In this document: positions 5,800 through 12,409 of the stretch, piece by piece
Numbering within the stretch: position 1 is the first letter of the stretch
Layout of the letters: each line of letters opens with the position of its first letter
Assembly (NCBI GenBank): GCA_012026855.1
Contig: VEOV01000035.1
Span: 1-12,918, forward strand
Source of the DNA: Geobacter sp.
Lineage (GTDB): Bacteria > Desulfobacterota > Desulfuromonadia > Geobacterales > DSM-12255
DNA: 12,918 nt
Reading direction: 5' to 3'
Position numbers and translations under genes: made by a program
Notes under the pieces: generated by a model
Databases searched by the model: none
What the model was told of the DNA's origin: nothing
The model's input: the letters and a program-made list of their open reading frames with translations, nothing else

Positions 5800-7317
5800 A
5801 TGACGATAAAACGTGTTGCCTTGATTACCCCGCCATATCACTCTGGCGTAGTCGAATCTGCCGGAACATGGCTGAATGTTGGTTTTGTATATATTGCCGG
5901 ATCTTTGCGCGCCGCCGGTTATGAAGTTGATTATTACGATGCCATGTCGCTCTGGCATAAGTGGCCGGATATCAAGAAAAGAATTGAGGCTTTCAAGCCT
6001 GATGTGGTGGCTACCACCTCCTTTACCGCCTCGATAGTAAAAGCTCTTGAACTGTGTGATCTGGCCAAGCAGGTTAATCCGTCTGTTGTTACGGTGCTTG
6101 GAAATGTCCATGCTGCTTTCTGTTATGATGAAATTCTCCGGGAAGATCATGATACCCTGGATTACATCGTTCGCGGTGAAGGTGAAGTAACATTGGTCGA
6201 ACTGCTGGATTGTCTCAATGCTGGCGGTGATCCTGCAGCGGTTAAAGGTCTGGCCTTTTGGCGAGATGGTGCGGTTAAGGTTACGCCAAAAGCCCCATAT
6301 ATTCATGATCTGGACAGTCTTCCCACCGCCTGGGACTTGGTAGAATGGCCGATTTATAAGTATCGTGCAAAAAAAGATGCCCGCCTTGCGATAATCTCCA
6401 CGGCCCGGGGCTGTAAATCACAGTGTTCCTTCTGCTCCCAGCAGCTTTTCTGGGCACAGACCTGGCGAGCCAGATCAGCCGAGAATGTTGTTGATGAGAT
6501 TGAAATGCTTGGAAGTAAGTACGGAGTTCAAGTGGCGATGCTTTCTGATGAGCTGCCTACTTTTGACAGGGAGCGCTGGGAAAAGATCCTGGATCTGATG
6601 ATTGAACGTCAGGTCCCGGTAAAGCTGCTGCTGGAGACCCGGGTTGATGACATTATCCGTGATGCCGATATCATGTGGAAGTACAAGAAGGCCGGTGTCG
6701 AGCATATCTATGTCGGTGTTGAGGCCGGATCGCAGGAGACGCTCGATCTCTTCAACAAGGATACCGAAGTGGCTCAGTCCAAGCAGGCCATCGACATTAT
6801 AAACAACGCAGACATAGTTTCGGAAACTTCCCTGGTGTTGGGCATGCCGGATGATACGCCCGAGTCAATTGCCCAAACAGTGGAGCTGGCTAAACACTAT
6901 AATCCCGATATGGCTTTTTTCCTGGCTATCGCTCCCTGGCCTTATGCAGAACTCTATCCGCAGCTGGAGGAGTTTGTCTTTACCAAGGATTACAGTAAAT
7001 ATAATCTGGTAGAGGCGGTCATCAAGCCAAAACAGATGACTGTAGAGGAGTTGGAGAAGGAGTTGGGCAAGGCGGCACAGAAATTTTACATGCACAAGTT
7101 TCAGAACTTGCATGAGCTGTCACCTTGGAAGCAGGAATTCATGCTGTCTGTGCTGGATATTTTTGTGAACCACTCTTATCTGGCAGGCCAGATGAAAGCT
7201 GCCCTGAAAGATGGCAAGGATATGCCGGAAGAGGTCAAGGCATTGATGCGAGCTGTCAAGGGGCATGTCAAGGGTCAGGAACTGGATCGCCATCCGACGA
7301 TTGCACCTATTCCGTAA
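5800..7317 (+). CDS. BchE-like B12-binding radical SAM enzyme
   Basis: A 505-residue cobalamin-binding radical SAM protein, intact from ATG 5800 (AAGGA 5 nt upstream). Residues 1-150 form the B12-binding domain (LITPPY, GNVHAAF, YIVRGEGE). The 4Fe-4S motif CKSQCSFC has Cys205, Cys209 and Cys212, followed by SQQLFW. Several stretches read like BchE, the anaerobic Mg-protoporphyrin IX monomethyl ester cyclase: VDEIEMLGSKYGV with SDELPTFDRE, VGVEAGSQETLDLFNK, NPDMAFFLAIAPWPYAELY (about 368-386), DYSKYNLVEAVIKPKQM and FYMHKF. The BchE length is similar. No other bacteriochlorophyll gene is in view and the inferred host is not phototrophic, so chlorophyll synthesis is unlikely. A methylase, cyclase or oxidative modification of a lipid or tetrapyrrole is possible. 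A strong terminator follows at 7346. Confidence 0.88.
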   Translation: MTIKRVALITPPYHSGVVESAGTWLNVGFVYIAGSLRAAGYEVDYYDAMSLWHKWPDIKKRIEAFKPDVVATTSFTASIVKALELCDLAKQVNPSVVTVLGNVHAAFCYDEILREDHDTLDYIVRGEGEVTLVELLDCLNAGGDPAAVKGLAFWRDGAVKVTPKAPYIHDLDSLPTAWDLVEWPIYKYRAKKDARLAIISTARGCKSQCSFCSQQLFWAQTWRARSAENVVDEIEMLGSKYGVQVAMLSDELPTFDRERWEKILDLMIERQVPVKLLLETRVDDIIRDADIMWKYKKAGVEHIYVGVEAGSQETLDLFNKDTEVAQSKQAIDIINNADIVSETSLVLGMPDDTPESIAQTVELAKHYNPDMAFFLAIAPWPYAELYPQLEEFVFTKDYSKYNLVEAVIKPKQMTVEELEKELGKAAQKFYMHKFQNLHELSPWKQEFMLSVLDIFVNHSYLAGQMKAALKDGKDMPEEVKALMRAVKGHVKGQELDRHPTIAPIP

Positions 7318-7345
7318 GCTGTTGCTTGTTTTTGAAGTTTGATCA

Positions 7346-7375
7346 GCCCTGTCCGGAAACGGACAGGGCTTTTTT
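7346..7375 (+). terminator. Intrinsic terminator after the BchE-like gene
   Basis: A perfect 10-bp GC-rich stem (GCCCTGTCCG, 7346-7355, with 7360-7369) around a GAAA tetraloop is followed by six T at 7370-7375. It lies 28 nt after the BchE-like stop. The minus-strand side lacks a U run, so it serves the plus strand. Confidence 0.93.
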
Positions 7376-7386
7376 GCGGTTAATTC

Positions 7387-7767
7387 CTAACGGTGCAAAC
7401 GGAGCATGCCGGCAACTGCGCCGCTGGTAAAGGCGATCAGCCAGCAGGTGTAGATGGTCAGACTGACGCGGTGAAAGACCCGATTCACTGTTTCAGCCCG
7501 CTTCAGGAAAGAAGCAATCAGTGCCAGCAGGAAATGGAAGGCCATGCCGGCCAGAGATGCAACGCCGACAACATGGTGCCATTGGGGAGCCTTGCCGTGC
7601 AGTCGTGCGAATTGATTCATCTCCATGGTGCCAAGATAGTCACACAGTAAGCCGATGCCGAAGATAATCAGATGTTTGCAGTGCAGCCCCTGTCGTCTGC
7701 CACTGAAAACTGCCCAAGTATAGAATATCAGGGCAAGATTCATAAAAATTATGCCACGTATCATCAT
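7387..7767 (-). CDS. HsmA-like (TIGR03987-type) four-TM membrane protein
   Basis: A 126-residue protein starting at ATG 7765-7767, whose ATGA overlaps the cbiO stop by 4 nt; this coupling decides the start over a longer upstream in-frame option inside cbiO. Four transmembrane segments fall at about residues 3-21, 31-49, 64-88 and 100-122. Features recalling the HsmA/TIGR03987 family are the IFMNLALIFYTWAVFSG start, HLIIFGIGLLCDYLGTMEM, HHVVGVASLAGMAFHF and a final AFTSGAVAGML. Histidines 30-31 region, 64, 65, 78 and 99 and Cys30/Cys42 could bind metal or heme, but nothing shows that directly. As the last gene of the nickel-transporter operon it may act in metal uptake or handling. The family assignment is from memory of the motif pattern; the function is unknown. 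Confidence 0.75.
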   Translation of the reverse strand: MMIRGIIFMNLALIFYTWAVFSGRRQGLHCKHLIIFGIGLLCDYLGTMEMNQFARLHGKAPQWHHVVGVASLAGMAFHFLLALIASFLKRAETVNRVFHRVSLTIYTCWLIAFTSGAVAGMLRLHR

Positions 7768-8519
7768 GAGTTGACCCCGCAGACCGGGCACCCCTGCATG
7801 GAGAGCGGTTTTTCCAGGCGGCATTCTGCCAACAGTTTTTCATCGGCGAAAATCTCCCGTGGCGCGCCGTCAGCCCTGACTTTGCCGTGACTGAGGACAA
7901 TAACCCGGCTGCAGAGTTCCATCACCATGTCAAGATCGTGGCTGGTAAAGATCTTGGTGTGATGGAAGTCCCCCATCAGGCGGATCAGCTGTCGCCTGGC
8001 ATGGGGATCGAGGCCGCTGGTTGGCTCGTCCATGACCAGAATGCTCGGTTCCATTGATAGTATGGTGGCAATGGCCACCCGCTTCTTTTCGCCACCGGAC
8101 AGATGGTAGGGGGGCTTGTCACGCAGATGCCCTGCCTCAACAAGGTCAAGTGCCGCTGTTACCCGCTTTTCAATATCCTGCAGAGCCAACCCCATGTTGC
8201 AGGGGCCGAAGGCGACATCATCAAAGACAGTCGGCATGAAGAGCTGGTCATCAGGATCCTGAAAGACCATGCCGACGGTGCGGCGTATTTCCGGAAGTGT
8301 CTCTTTGGTCAACAGGCTGTGGCCGATCCTGACTTCGCCGCTGCCCGGAGTGAGATAGCCGTTAAGGTGGAGCAGCAGGGTCGACTTTCCCGCGCCGTTG
8401 GCGCCGATAACACCGACCGCTTCGCCGTGGGTTATGGTAAAGGTGACGCCGTCCAGGGCAACAGTGCCGTCAGGGTAGGTGTGGCGCAGTTCTATCAGTT
8501 CTACTAAGTGATGACTCAA
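7764..8519 (-). CDS. cbiO: ECF nickel/cobalt transporter ATPase CbiO/NikO
   Basis: A 251-residue ABC ATPase that powers the group I energy-coupling-factor transporter formed with CbiM and CbiQ. All ABC motifs are present: Walker A GANGAGKST at residues 39-47, Q-loop in VFQDPDDQLF (Gln87), signature LSGGE at 140-144, Walker B ILVMDE at 160-165, D-loop SGLD and the H-loop His194 in TSHD. QDPDDQ is typical of CbiO/EcfA proteins. The C-terminus has an added GCPVCG, a Cys pair that could bind metal. The start is TTG at 8517-8519, supported by GGAGG 7 nt upstream (inside the end of cbiQ); the cbiQ stop immediately abuts it. It overlaps the following HsmA-like gene by 4 nt. The substrate is taken as nickel because of the adjacent nikR and its operator. 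Confidence 0.95.
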   Translation of the reverse strand: MSHHLVELIELRHTYPDGTVALDGVTFTITHGEAVGVIGANGAGKSTLLLHLNGYLTPGSGEVRIGHSLLTKETLPEIRRTVGMVFQDPDDQLFMPTVFDDVAFGPCNMGLALQDIEKRVTAALDLVEAGHLRDKPPYHLSGGEKKRVAIATILSMEPSILVMDEPTSGLDPHARRQLIRLMGDFHHTKIFTSHDLDMVMELCSRVIVLSHGKVRADGAPREIFADEKLLAECRLEKPLSMQGCPVCGVNS

Positions 8520-9329
8520 TCAGAAGCCTCCGGTAATAAACGTGCCGATCAGTTTTGGCAGATCTAAAATTCTGGCTGTGACCAGAAACAAACCCCACAG
8601 AGCAATAAAAATACATTCATTGCTGCCCAATGAGCTTTTGCGGCTGGTTCTGAAGCTGCCGTCAAACCCTCTGGAAAGCATGGCCACATGGATCCGCTCT
8701 GCCCTTTGCCAAGTGCGGAGCAGCAGATGTCCCACCATGGTGGCGAAGCTTGTCATCCCCTGGCCCTTTTTGCCGCAGGAGCGGAGCTCCCTGGCGCGTG
8801 AGGCGCGGCCGGCTTCTTCAGTGAGGACAAAGATGTAACGGTACAGGAAGAGCAATTGTGCGGCAAATAGTTTTGGTATGCCGAGCTGTTCCAGTGCCCG
8901 GCAGATCGCCGGGAAACCGGTCAGGGCCAAAAGGACAAAAGCTGTGCCAACTGTCAGGGTGCTTCTGACAATGATTGATGCGAACGAAAGCCACCCTCCG
9001 GAGATACCAATGTCGCCAAGCTGCAGTACGATTGTCCGGTCGATCAGCGGGTTGAAGATGCCGACCACTATGGCAAACGGGCAGAGCAGGAGAACTTTCC
9101 TGATGATATAGGCTAGAGGGAGGTTCCCGGCGGCAATGAGCGCAGCAGGGAAGATGAAAAACGGAAAGAGCCTGGTTATGGCATACCGGTCATGGGAGAC
9201 CACCGCCATGATGAACAGGGCGGTGACAATGACCTTTGCCCGCGGATCAAGCCTGTGCAGGGTTGTATCGCCCGATGCCAGCGTTTCAAGTCTCTTGAAG
9301 TCCAGTATGGCGCCGTCGAAGGTTGACAT
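8520..9329 (-). CDS. cbiQ: ECF nickel/cobalt transporter T-component CbiQ/NikQ
   Basis: A 269-residue transmembrane coupling protein. The typical N-terminal signature TTLHRLDPRAKVIVTALFI is at about residues 22-40, followed by four to six hydrophobic segments. The two coupling-helix motifs that dock onto the ATPase are seen as ASRARELRS at about 176-184 and RAERIHVAMLSRGFDG at about 209-224. It joins the substrate-binding CbiM to CbiO in the membrane. ATG 9327-9329 is preceded on the minus strand by AAGGA at good spacing. Its TGA directly abuts the TTG start of cbiO, and its last codons carry the cbiO ribosome binding site, so translation is coupled. A 117-bp gap separates it from cbiM upstream. 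Confidence 0.94.
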   Translation of the reverse strand: MSTFDGAILDFKRLETLASGDTTLHRLDPRAKVIVTALFIMAVVSHDRYAITRLFPFFIFPAALIAAGNLPLAYIIRKVLLLCPFAIVVGIFNPLIDRTIVLQLGDIGISGGWLSFASIIVRSTLTVGTAFVLLALTGFPAICRALEQLGIPKLFAAQLLFLYRYIFVLTEEAGRASRARELRSCGKKGQGMTSFATMVGHLLLRTWQRAERIHVAMLSRGFDGSFRTSRKSSLGSNECIFIALWGLFLVTARILDLPKLIGTFITGGF

Positions 9330-9446
9330 TCAGATTCCTTAAAATCTTTCTGCTTCACGATTACTAACGATTTAAAATCAATAGACCAGATTTGTCTGTA
9401 GAAATCGATGAATTTTCGTGAGGCTAATGGCTTATGGTTCAATTAA
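9330..9446. other. 117-bp spacer between cbiM and cbiQ
   Basis: AT-rich spacer between the otherwise tightly packed transporter genes on the minus strand. It contains small imperfect palindromes (CAGA-tttg-TCTG, and GATTTAAAATC) but no strong terminator, gene or NikR-like repeat. The whole transporter is probably still one transcript, though an internal promoter is possible. Confidence 0.4.
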
Positions 9447-10730
9447 TTAAGAGTGCTCGTCATGGTGATGCTCATGGCTGCCATGTTCGCTATCATCATG
9501 CCCGTGGCAATGCACATCAACCCTGGCCTCATGGGTATGCTGCGGGTTGGGATCAGCCTGGTGGGGCTGCGAGTGATCGTGCACATGGGGGTGAGGGTGT
9601 GTGTGCTCGTGGCTGTGCCCATGGGAGTGGCTGGTATGGCCATGGCTATGCAGATGTTCATGCTCATGGCGATGGGGATGGGCATGCTCATGACTGTGTG
9701 GCCTGGTCGCTGCCAGCTGTTGCCGTTTGCGCAGGACAACTCCGACCAGTACGGCGAGCCCCAGGGTCAGCAGGGCGCCGACAATGCCGGCCATGCTGGT
9801 GCCGACACGGCTCCCCCCCTCATTCTTGCCGCCAGCCTCCGGCTTAGCCCCTTCCGTTTTTTTGAAGTTGTAGCCAGGGAGAAAGGACAGCCTGCCCTGA
9901 AGGGTGGCAAGCCTGCCGTGCAGCCCGTTATTCGCACCGTCAAGCTCTTCCCTGCCGGTAACCTTTTTGAGCGACCACTCAAGCCCGTCCGGCTTTTCCG
10001 AGGCAAACCAGGAGATGAAGCCGCCGGTTACCAGGGCCAGCGCCAGGAAGGCCGGGACAATGCTTTTCATGAAGCCGTGCCTGACCGTGGCGTTGTCGAT
10101 GAAGATGTCCGGCCTGGCCTTATGGACAAAGCCGACAATGATGGCCGTGACTACCCCCTCAACCAGGCCGATCCCCAGGTGAATCGGCTGCATCAGAGAC
10201 ACAAAGGCAGTGAAGGGGAGGGCGGAGATGCCGGAGAGGACCGTTTCCAGCACCACGGAAAAAGACCCCAGCTGCAGGCCGACAATGGCTGCTGCCACGG
10301 TTGCGGTGGTCCTCCTGCCGGTGGAGGGATCCTGGCCGCAGAGGGGGCGGTAGATCAACGGGTAGGCGACAAAAGCCGGAAAGATGCCGAGGTTGAAAAT
10401 GTTGCACCCCAGGGCCAGCAGGCCGCCATCGGCAAAAAACAGGGCCTGTATCACCAGCACCGAGGCGATGGTGAGGAACGCCGCGTGCGGGCCGAGCAGT
10501 ATAGTCAGCAGCAGCCCGCCCCCCAGGTGGCCGCTGGAACCGGTCGCCGGAATGGTGAAATTGATCATCTGGGCGGCAAAGAGGAAAGCCCCGAGAACCC
10601 CCATCAGCGGAATCTTGCGGTCGTCCAGCTCCTGTTTTACCTTGGCGGAGCACCAGGCTATTGTGCCAGCTGCCGCCCCCCACATTGCTGTGCCAACTGC
10701 CGGTGACAGCAGCGCGTCTGCCATGTGCAT
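9447..10730 (-). CDS. cbiM: Nickel ECF transporter S-component CbiM/NikM fused to PDGLE region, His-rich tail
   Basis: A 427-residue protein. Residues 1-225 are CbiM/NikM: it begins MHMADALLSP, whose free N-terminus and His2 form part of the metal site in this family, and contains the conserved GSSGHLGGGLL (65-73) and GGLLALGCNIFNLG (102-115). A second part with helices at about 224-241 and 312-333 brackets SEKPDGLEWSL (244-254), the PDGLE domain that replaces a separate NikN. The last 84 residues (344-427) contain 33 histidines, mostly alternating HxH, plus one Cys; this is far richer than a normal tail and should bind several Ni(II) ions. By the usual even-helix topology, which face of the membrane the tail is on cannot be settled by eye. 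ATG 10728-10730; the Shine-Dalgarno is weak (TGGGGC). A NikR-type operator lies 21 bp upstream. Confidence 0.93.
   Translation of the reverse strand: MHMADALLSPAVGTAMWGAAAGTIAWCSAKVKQELDDRKIPLMGVLGAFLFAAQMINFTIPATGSSGHLGGGLLLTILLGPHAAFLTIASVLVIQALFFADGGLLALGCNIFNLGIFPAFVAYPLIYRPLCGQDPSTGRRTTATVAAAIVGLQLGSFSVVLETVLSGISALPFTAFVSLMQPIHLGIGLVEGVVTAIIVGFVHKARPDIFIDNATVRHGFMKSIVPAFLALALVTGGFISWFASEKPDGLEWSLKKVTGREELDGANNGLHGRLATLQGRLSFLPGYNFKKTEGAKPEAGGKNEGGSRVGTSMAGIVGALLTLGLAVLVGVVLRKRQQLAATRPHSHEHAHPHRHEHEHLHSHGHTSHSHGHSHEHTHPHPHVHDHSQPHQADPNPQHTHEARVDVHCHGHDDSEHGSHEHHHDEHS
9450..9701 (-). repeat. Low-complexity His-codon tract of cbiM
   Basis: The segment encoding residues 344-427 of CbiM consists of degenerate 6-nt units alternating a CAT/CAC codon with a variable codon (Ser, Glu, Pro, Gly, Asp). 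It is a coding low-complexity repeat, not a CRISPR or satellite array; units differ at third positions, suggesting selection on protein rather than recent slippage. Confidence 0.85.
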
Positions 10731-10751
10731 CGGATTTTTGCCCCACTGATG

Positions 10752-10778
10752 GTGCTACGTATTTAAAATTGGTAACAC
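10752..10778. promoter_or_regulatory. NikR operator between cbiM and nikR
   Basis: GTGCTAC-N13-GTAACAC is a near-perfect inverted repeat (one mismatch between halves) fitting the NikR-type consensus GTGTTAC-N13/14-GTAACAC that I recall for Geobacter-like bacteria. It lies 21 bp before the cbiM ATG, where it would cover the cbiM promoter or transcription start, and 151 bp before nikR. Ni-bound NikR would be expected to repress nickel uptake here. The AT-rich centre could double as the cbiM -10 region. Confidence 0.82.
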
Positions 10779-10870
10779 TTTTTATATATCGTTCTGGTTT
10801 TTTTGTGTCAACGCTTTTGTGGACAATGATATTGACGGGCGGCAGCGTAGCCGGTCCGGTCTGATAAGGG

Positions 10871-10898
10871 TTGCTTTCTGCCTGTAATCGGCTAGACT
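10871..10898 (+). promoter_or_regulatory. Tentative nikR promoter
   Basis: TTGCTT (10871-10876) and TAGACT (10893-10898), 16 nt apart, form a weak sigma-70-like pair about 30 nt before nikR. It lies well outside the operator at 10752-10778, so nikR expression from it might be independent of nickel. Support is low. Confidence 0.22.
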
Positions 10899-10929
10899 GG
10901 CACTGACAACATCGGGGGGGCAGGGCGTT

Positions 10930-11349
10930 ATGGGTAACACGGTCAGATTCGGCATATCGCTTGATGAAAAGCTTCTGGACAGTTTCGATCAGCTGATTGA
11001 GCAGAAAAGCTACATGAACCGCTCTGAGGCGATCCGCGACCTGATCCGGGCATCGCTGGTGGAGGAGCGCCTGGGGGCTGAGGACCAGGAGGCGGTCGGC
11101 ACGGTGACGCTGGTCTACAATCATCATGTGCGCGACCTTTCCGAGAAACTGACCGAACAGCAGCATTCCCACCATGACCAGATAGTGTCGGCACTGCACA
11201 TTCACCTCGACGCCCACAACTGCCTTGAAGTGCTGATCATCCGCGGCGCTGTCAGGGATATCAAGCATATTGCCAATGAGCTGATCGGCGTCAAAGGTGT
11301 CAAGCATGGCAAGCTGGTCATGACCACCACCGGCGAAGGGCTGCACTGA
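10930..11349 (+). CDS. nikR: Nickel-responsive transcriptional regulator NikR
   Basis: A 139-residue NikR. Residues 1-45 form the ribbon-helix-helix DNA-binding domain (VRFGISLDEKLLDSFDQLI, then NRSEAIRDLIR at 30-40). Residues from about 57 form the ACT-like metal-binding tetramer domain (GTVTLVYNHH). The high-affinity square-planar Ni(II) site is intact: His79 from one subunit, and His90, His92 and Cys98 in LHIHLDAHNC, matching E. coli His76, His87, His89 and Cys95. It is divergent from cbiM, with the operator between them, so it should repress the transporter when nickel is plentiful. ATG 10930 is preceded by a G-rich run (10914-10920) and AGGG. It is followed after 24 bp by the CBS-domain gene, so the two are probably co-transcribed. 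A GTAACAC half-site occurs at 10934-10940 inside its second to fourth codons. Confidence 0.96.
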   Translation: MGNTVRFGISLDEKLLDSFDQLIEQKSYMNRSEAIRDLIRASLVEERLGAEDQEAVGTVTLVYNHHVRDLSEKLTEQQHSHHDQIVSALHIHLDAHNCLEVLIIRGAVRDIKHIANELIGVKGVKHGKLVMTTTGEGLH

Positions 11350-11373
11350 ATTTTCATATTGGAGGAGATGATC

Positions 11374-11820
11374 ATGCTGACGATAAAAGATGTAATGACA
11401 AAAGATGTGGTCACGGTAAAACGGGAAACAACGGTCAGCGAGCTGGCCAAGCTGTTTACCGAGAAACACATTTCCAGCATTCCGGTGCTTGACGATGCCG
11501 GTGCGCTGGTGGGGATCGTGACCGAGACCGATCTGGTGGAGCAGGACAAAAGCCTCCATATTCCGACGGTCATCTCCATCTTCGACTGGGTGATCTGCCT
11601 GGAGAGCGACAAGAAGTTCGAAAAGGAGCTGCGCAAGATGACCGGCCAGAGGGTCGGCGACATCTGTTCCCCGGCGGTAATCACCCTCTCTCCGGCTGAT
11701 CCGGTCTCAAAGGCGGCCGATATCATGAGCAGCCGGAAGATAAATGCCGTCCCGGTGGTCGACGGTGGCCGGGTTGTCGGCATTGTTGCCAGGATTGACC
11801 TGATCAGGGCGATGATCTGA
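11374..11820 (+). CDS. Two-CBS-domain protein
   Basis: A 148-residue protein consisting only of a tandem CBS pair (Bateman module), which usually binds adenine nucleotides or other ligands and regulates a partner. The first CBS covers about residues 1-58 (IKDVMTKDVVTVKRETTVSE ... IPVLDDAGALVGIVTETDL) and the second about 93-148 (VGDICSPAVITLSPADPV ... VPVVDGGRVVGIVARIDL). Between them is a longer insertion with an aromatic stretch (ISIFDWVICLESDKKF). ATG 11374 is chosen because GGAGGAG (11361-11367) precedes it by 6 nt; the frame is open a few codons further but those starts sit on the Shine-Dalgarno itself. It is 24 bp after nikR and its TGA directly abuts the tsaE ATG, so it lies in the same transcription unit. 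The ligand and target are unknown. Confidence 0.92.
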   Translation: MLTIKDVMTKDVVTVKRETTVSELAKLFTEKHISSIPVLDDAGALVGIVTETDLVEQDKSLHIPTVISIFDWVICLESDKKFEKELRKMTGQRVGDICSPAVITLSPADPVSKAADIMSSRKINAVPVVDGGRVVGIVARIDLIRAMI

Positions 11821-12303
11821 ATGCGGATGTTTGTTGCCACCTCCCCTGCCGCAACCTGCTCCCTGGCAGCTGCCATCGCTGCCCTGCTTCAGCCCGGCGA
11901 CTTCATTGCGCTGCAGGGGGAACTGGGCGCCGGTAAGACCACCTTTGCCCAGGGGCTTGCCAGGGGGCTAGGCGTACCTGCCGGTATTCCGGTTACCAGC
12001 CCGACCTACACGCTGCTCAATATCTATCAAACCCCGATGCCGCTCTACCATTTCGACCTCTACCGCCTGGCCGGTGATGACGATGCCATTGCGGCGGGTT
12101 TTGACGAGTACTTTGCCGGCAACGGCATCTGTCTGGTGGAGTGGCCGGAAAGATTGGAGTCACTGCTCCCCCCTAGCCGCCTGGAGATACTACTGGAGTA
12201 CCATGACGATGAGACGCGGCGTATTGAGCTACGTCCGTTTGGCGACAGATTCCTCCGCCTGGTGGCTGCCCTGCCGGCCGATGAACTGATTTTCGGTAAG
12301 TAG
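11821..12303 (+). CDS. tsaE: tRNA t6A modification ATPase TsaE
   Basis: A 160-residue P-loop ATPase that works with TsaD and TsaB to make N6-threonylcarbamoyladenosine at position 37 of ANN-decoding tRNAs in the cytosol. The motifs are in family order: Walker A GELGAGKTT at residues 33-41, VTSPTYTLLN at 58-67 (switch region), HFDLYRL at 77-83 and VEWPER at 106-111 (Walker B-like). Length is normal for the family. The ATG immediately follows the TGA of the CBS-domain gene, and an AGGG lies about 10 nt upstream, suggesting coupled translation. It is followed by lysC after 106 bp with a possible new promoter. Confidence 0.95.
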   Translation: MRMFVATSPAATCSLAAAIAALLQPGDFIALQGELGAGKTTFAQGLARGLGVPAGIPVTSPTYTLLNIYQTPMPLYHFDLYRLAGDDDAIAAGFDEYFAGNGICLVEWPERLESLLPPSRLEILLEYHDDETRRIELRPFGDRFLRLVAALPADELIFGK

Positions 12304-12314
12304 CCAGATTTCTT

Positions 12315-12343
12315 TTGACCTTCAGCACCTTTCTTGATAAAAA
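12315..12343 (+). promoter_or_regulatory. Possible sigma-70 promoter for lysC
   Basis: TTGACC (12315-12320, 5 of 6 to consensus) and TAAAAA (12338-12343, 4 of 6) with a 17-nt spacer. RNA would start near 12350, leaving a leader of about 60 nt before lysC. No attenuator or lysine riboswitch is recognisable in the leader. Confidence 0.35.
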
Positions 12344-12409
12344 AACACGTTCAACTGATTAAAATCCGGCTTGCAGGATCGGCCTACTAAACTTGGGGAG
12401 GAGAAGCTG

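Noticed and set aside
5686..6306. 206-codon minus-strand open frame opposite the start of the BchE-like gene
   Set aside because: Antisense shadow of a strongly conserved coding region; no ribosome binding site or family resemblance.
7768..7824. 19-residue N-terminal extension of the HsmA-like protein
   Set aside because: It lies wholly within cbiO; the ATG overlapping the cbiO stop gives a family-like N-terminus starting directly at the first membrane helix.
9450..9701. CRISPR-like or tandem repeat array
   Set aside because: The periodic pattern is the alternating His codons of the CbiM tail, in frame and degenerate at third positions.
9453..10706. 417-codon open frame on the plus strand, opposite cbiM
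   Set aside because: It is the mirror of the cbiM codons; the His tract reads as Met/Val/Ala-rich low complexity, with no family motif, and cbiM itself is unambiguous.
10159..11559. 466-codon minus-strand open frame crossing cbiM, the intergenic region, nikR and the CBS gene
   Set aside because: It overlaps three clearly coding genes in other frames and the NikR operator; the protein has no recognisable domain or ribosome binding site.
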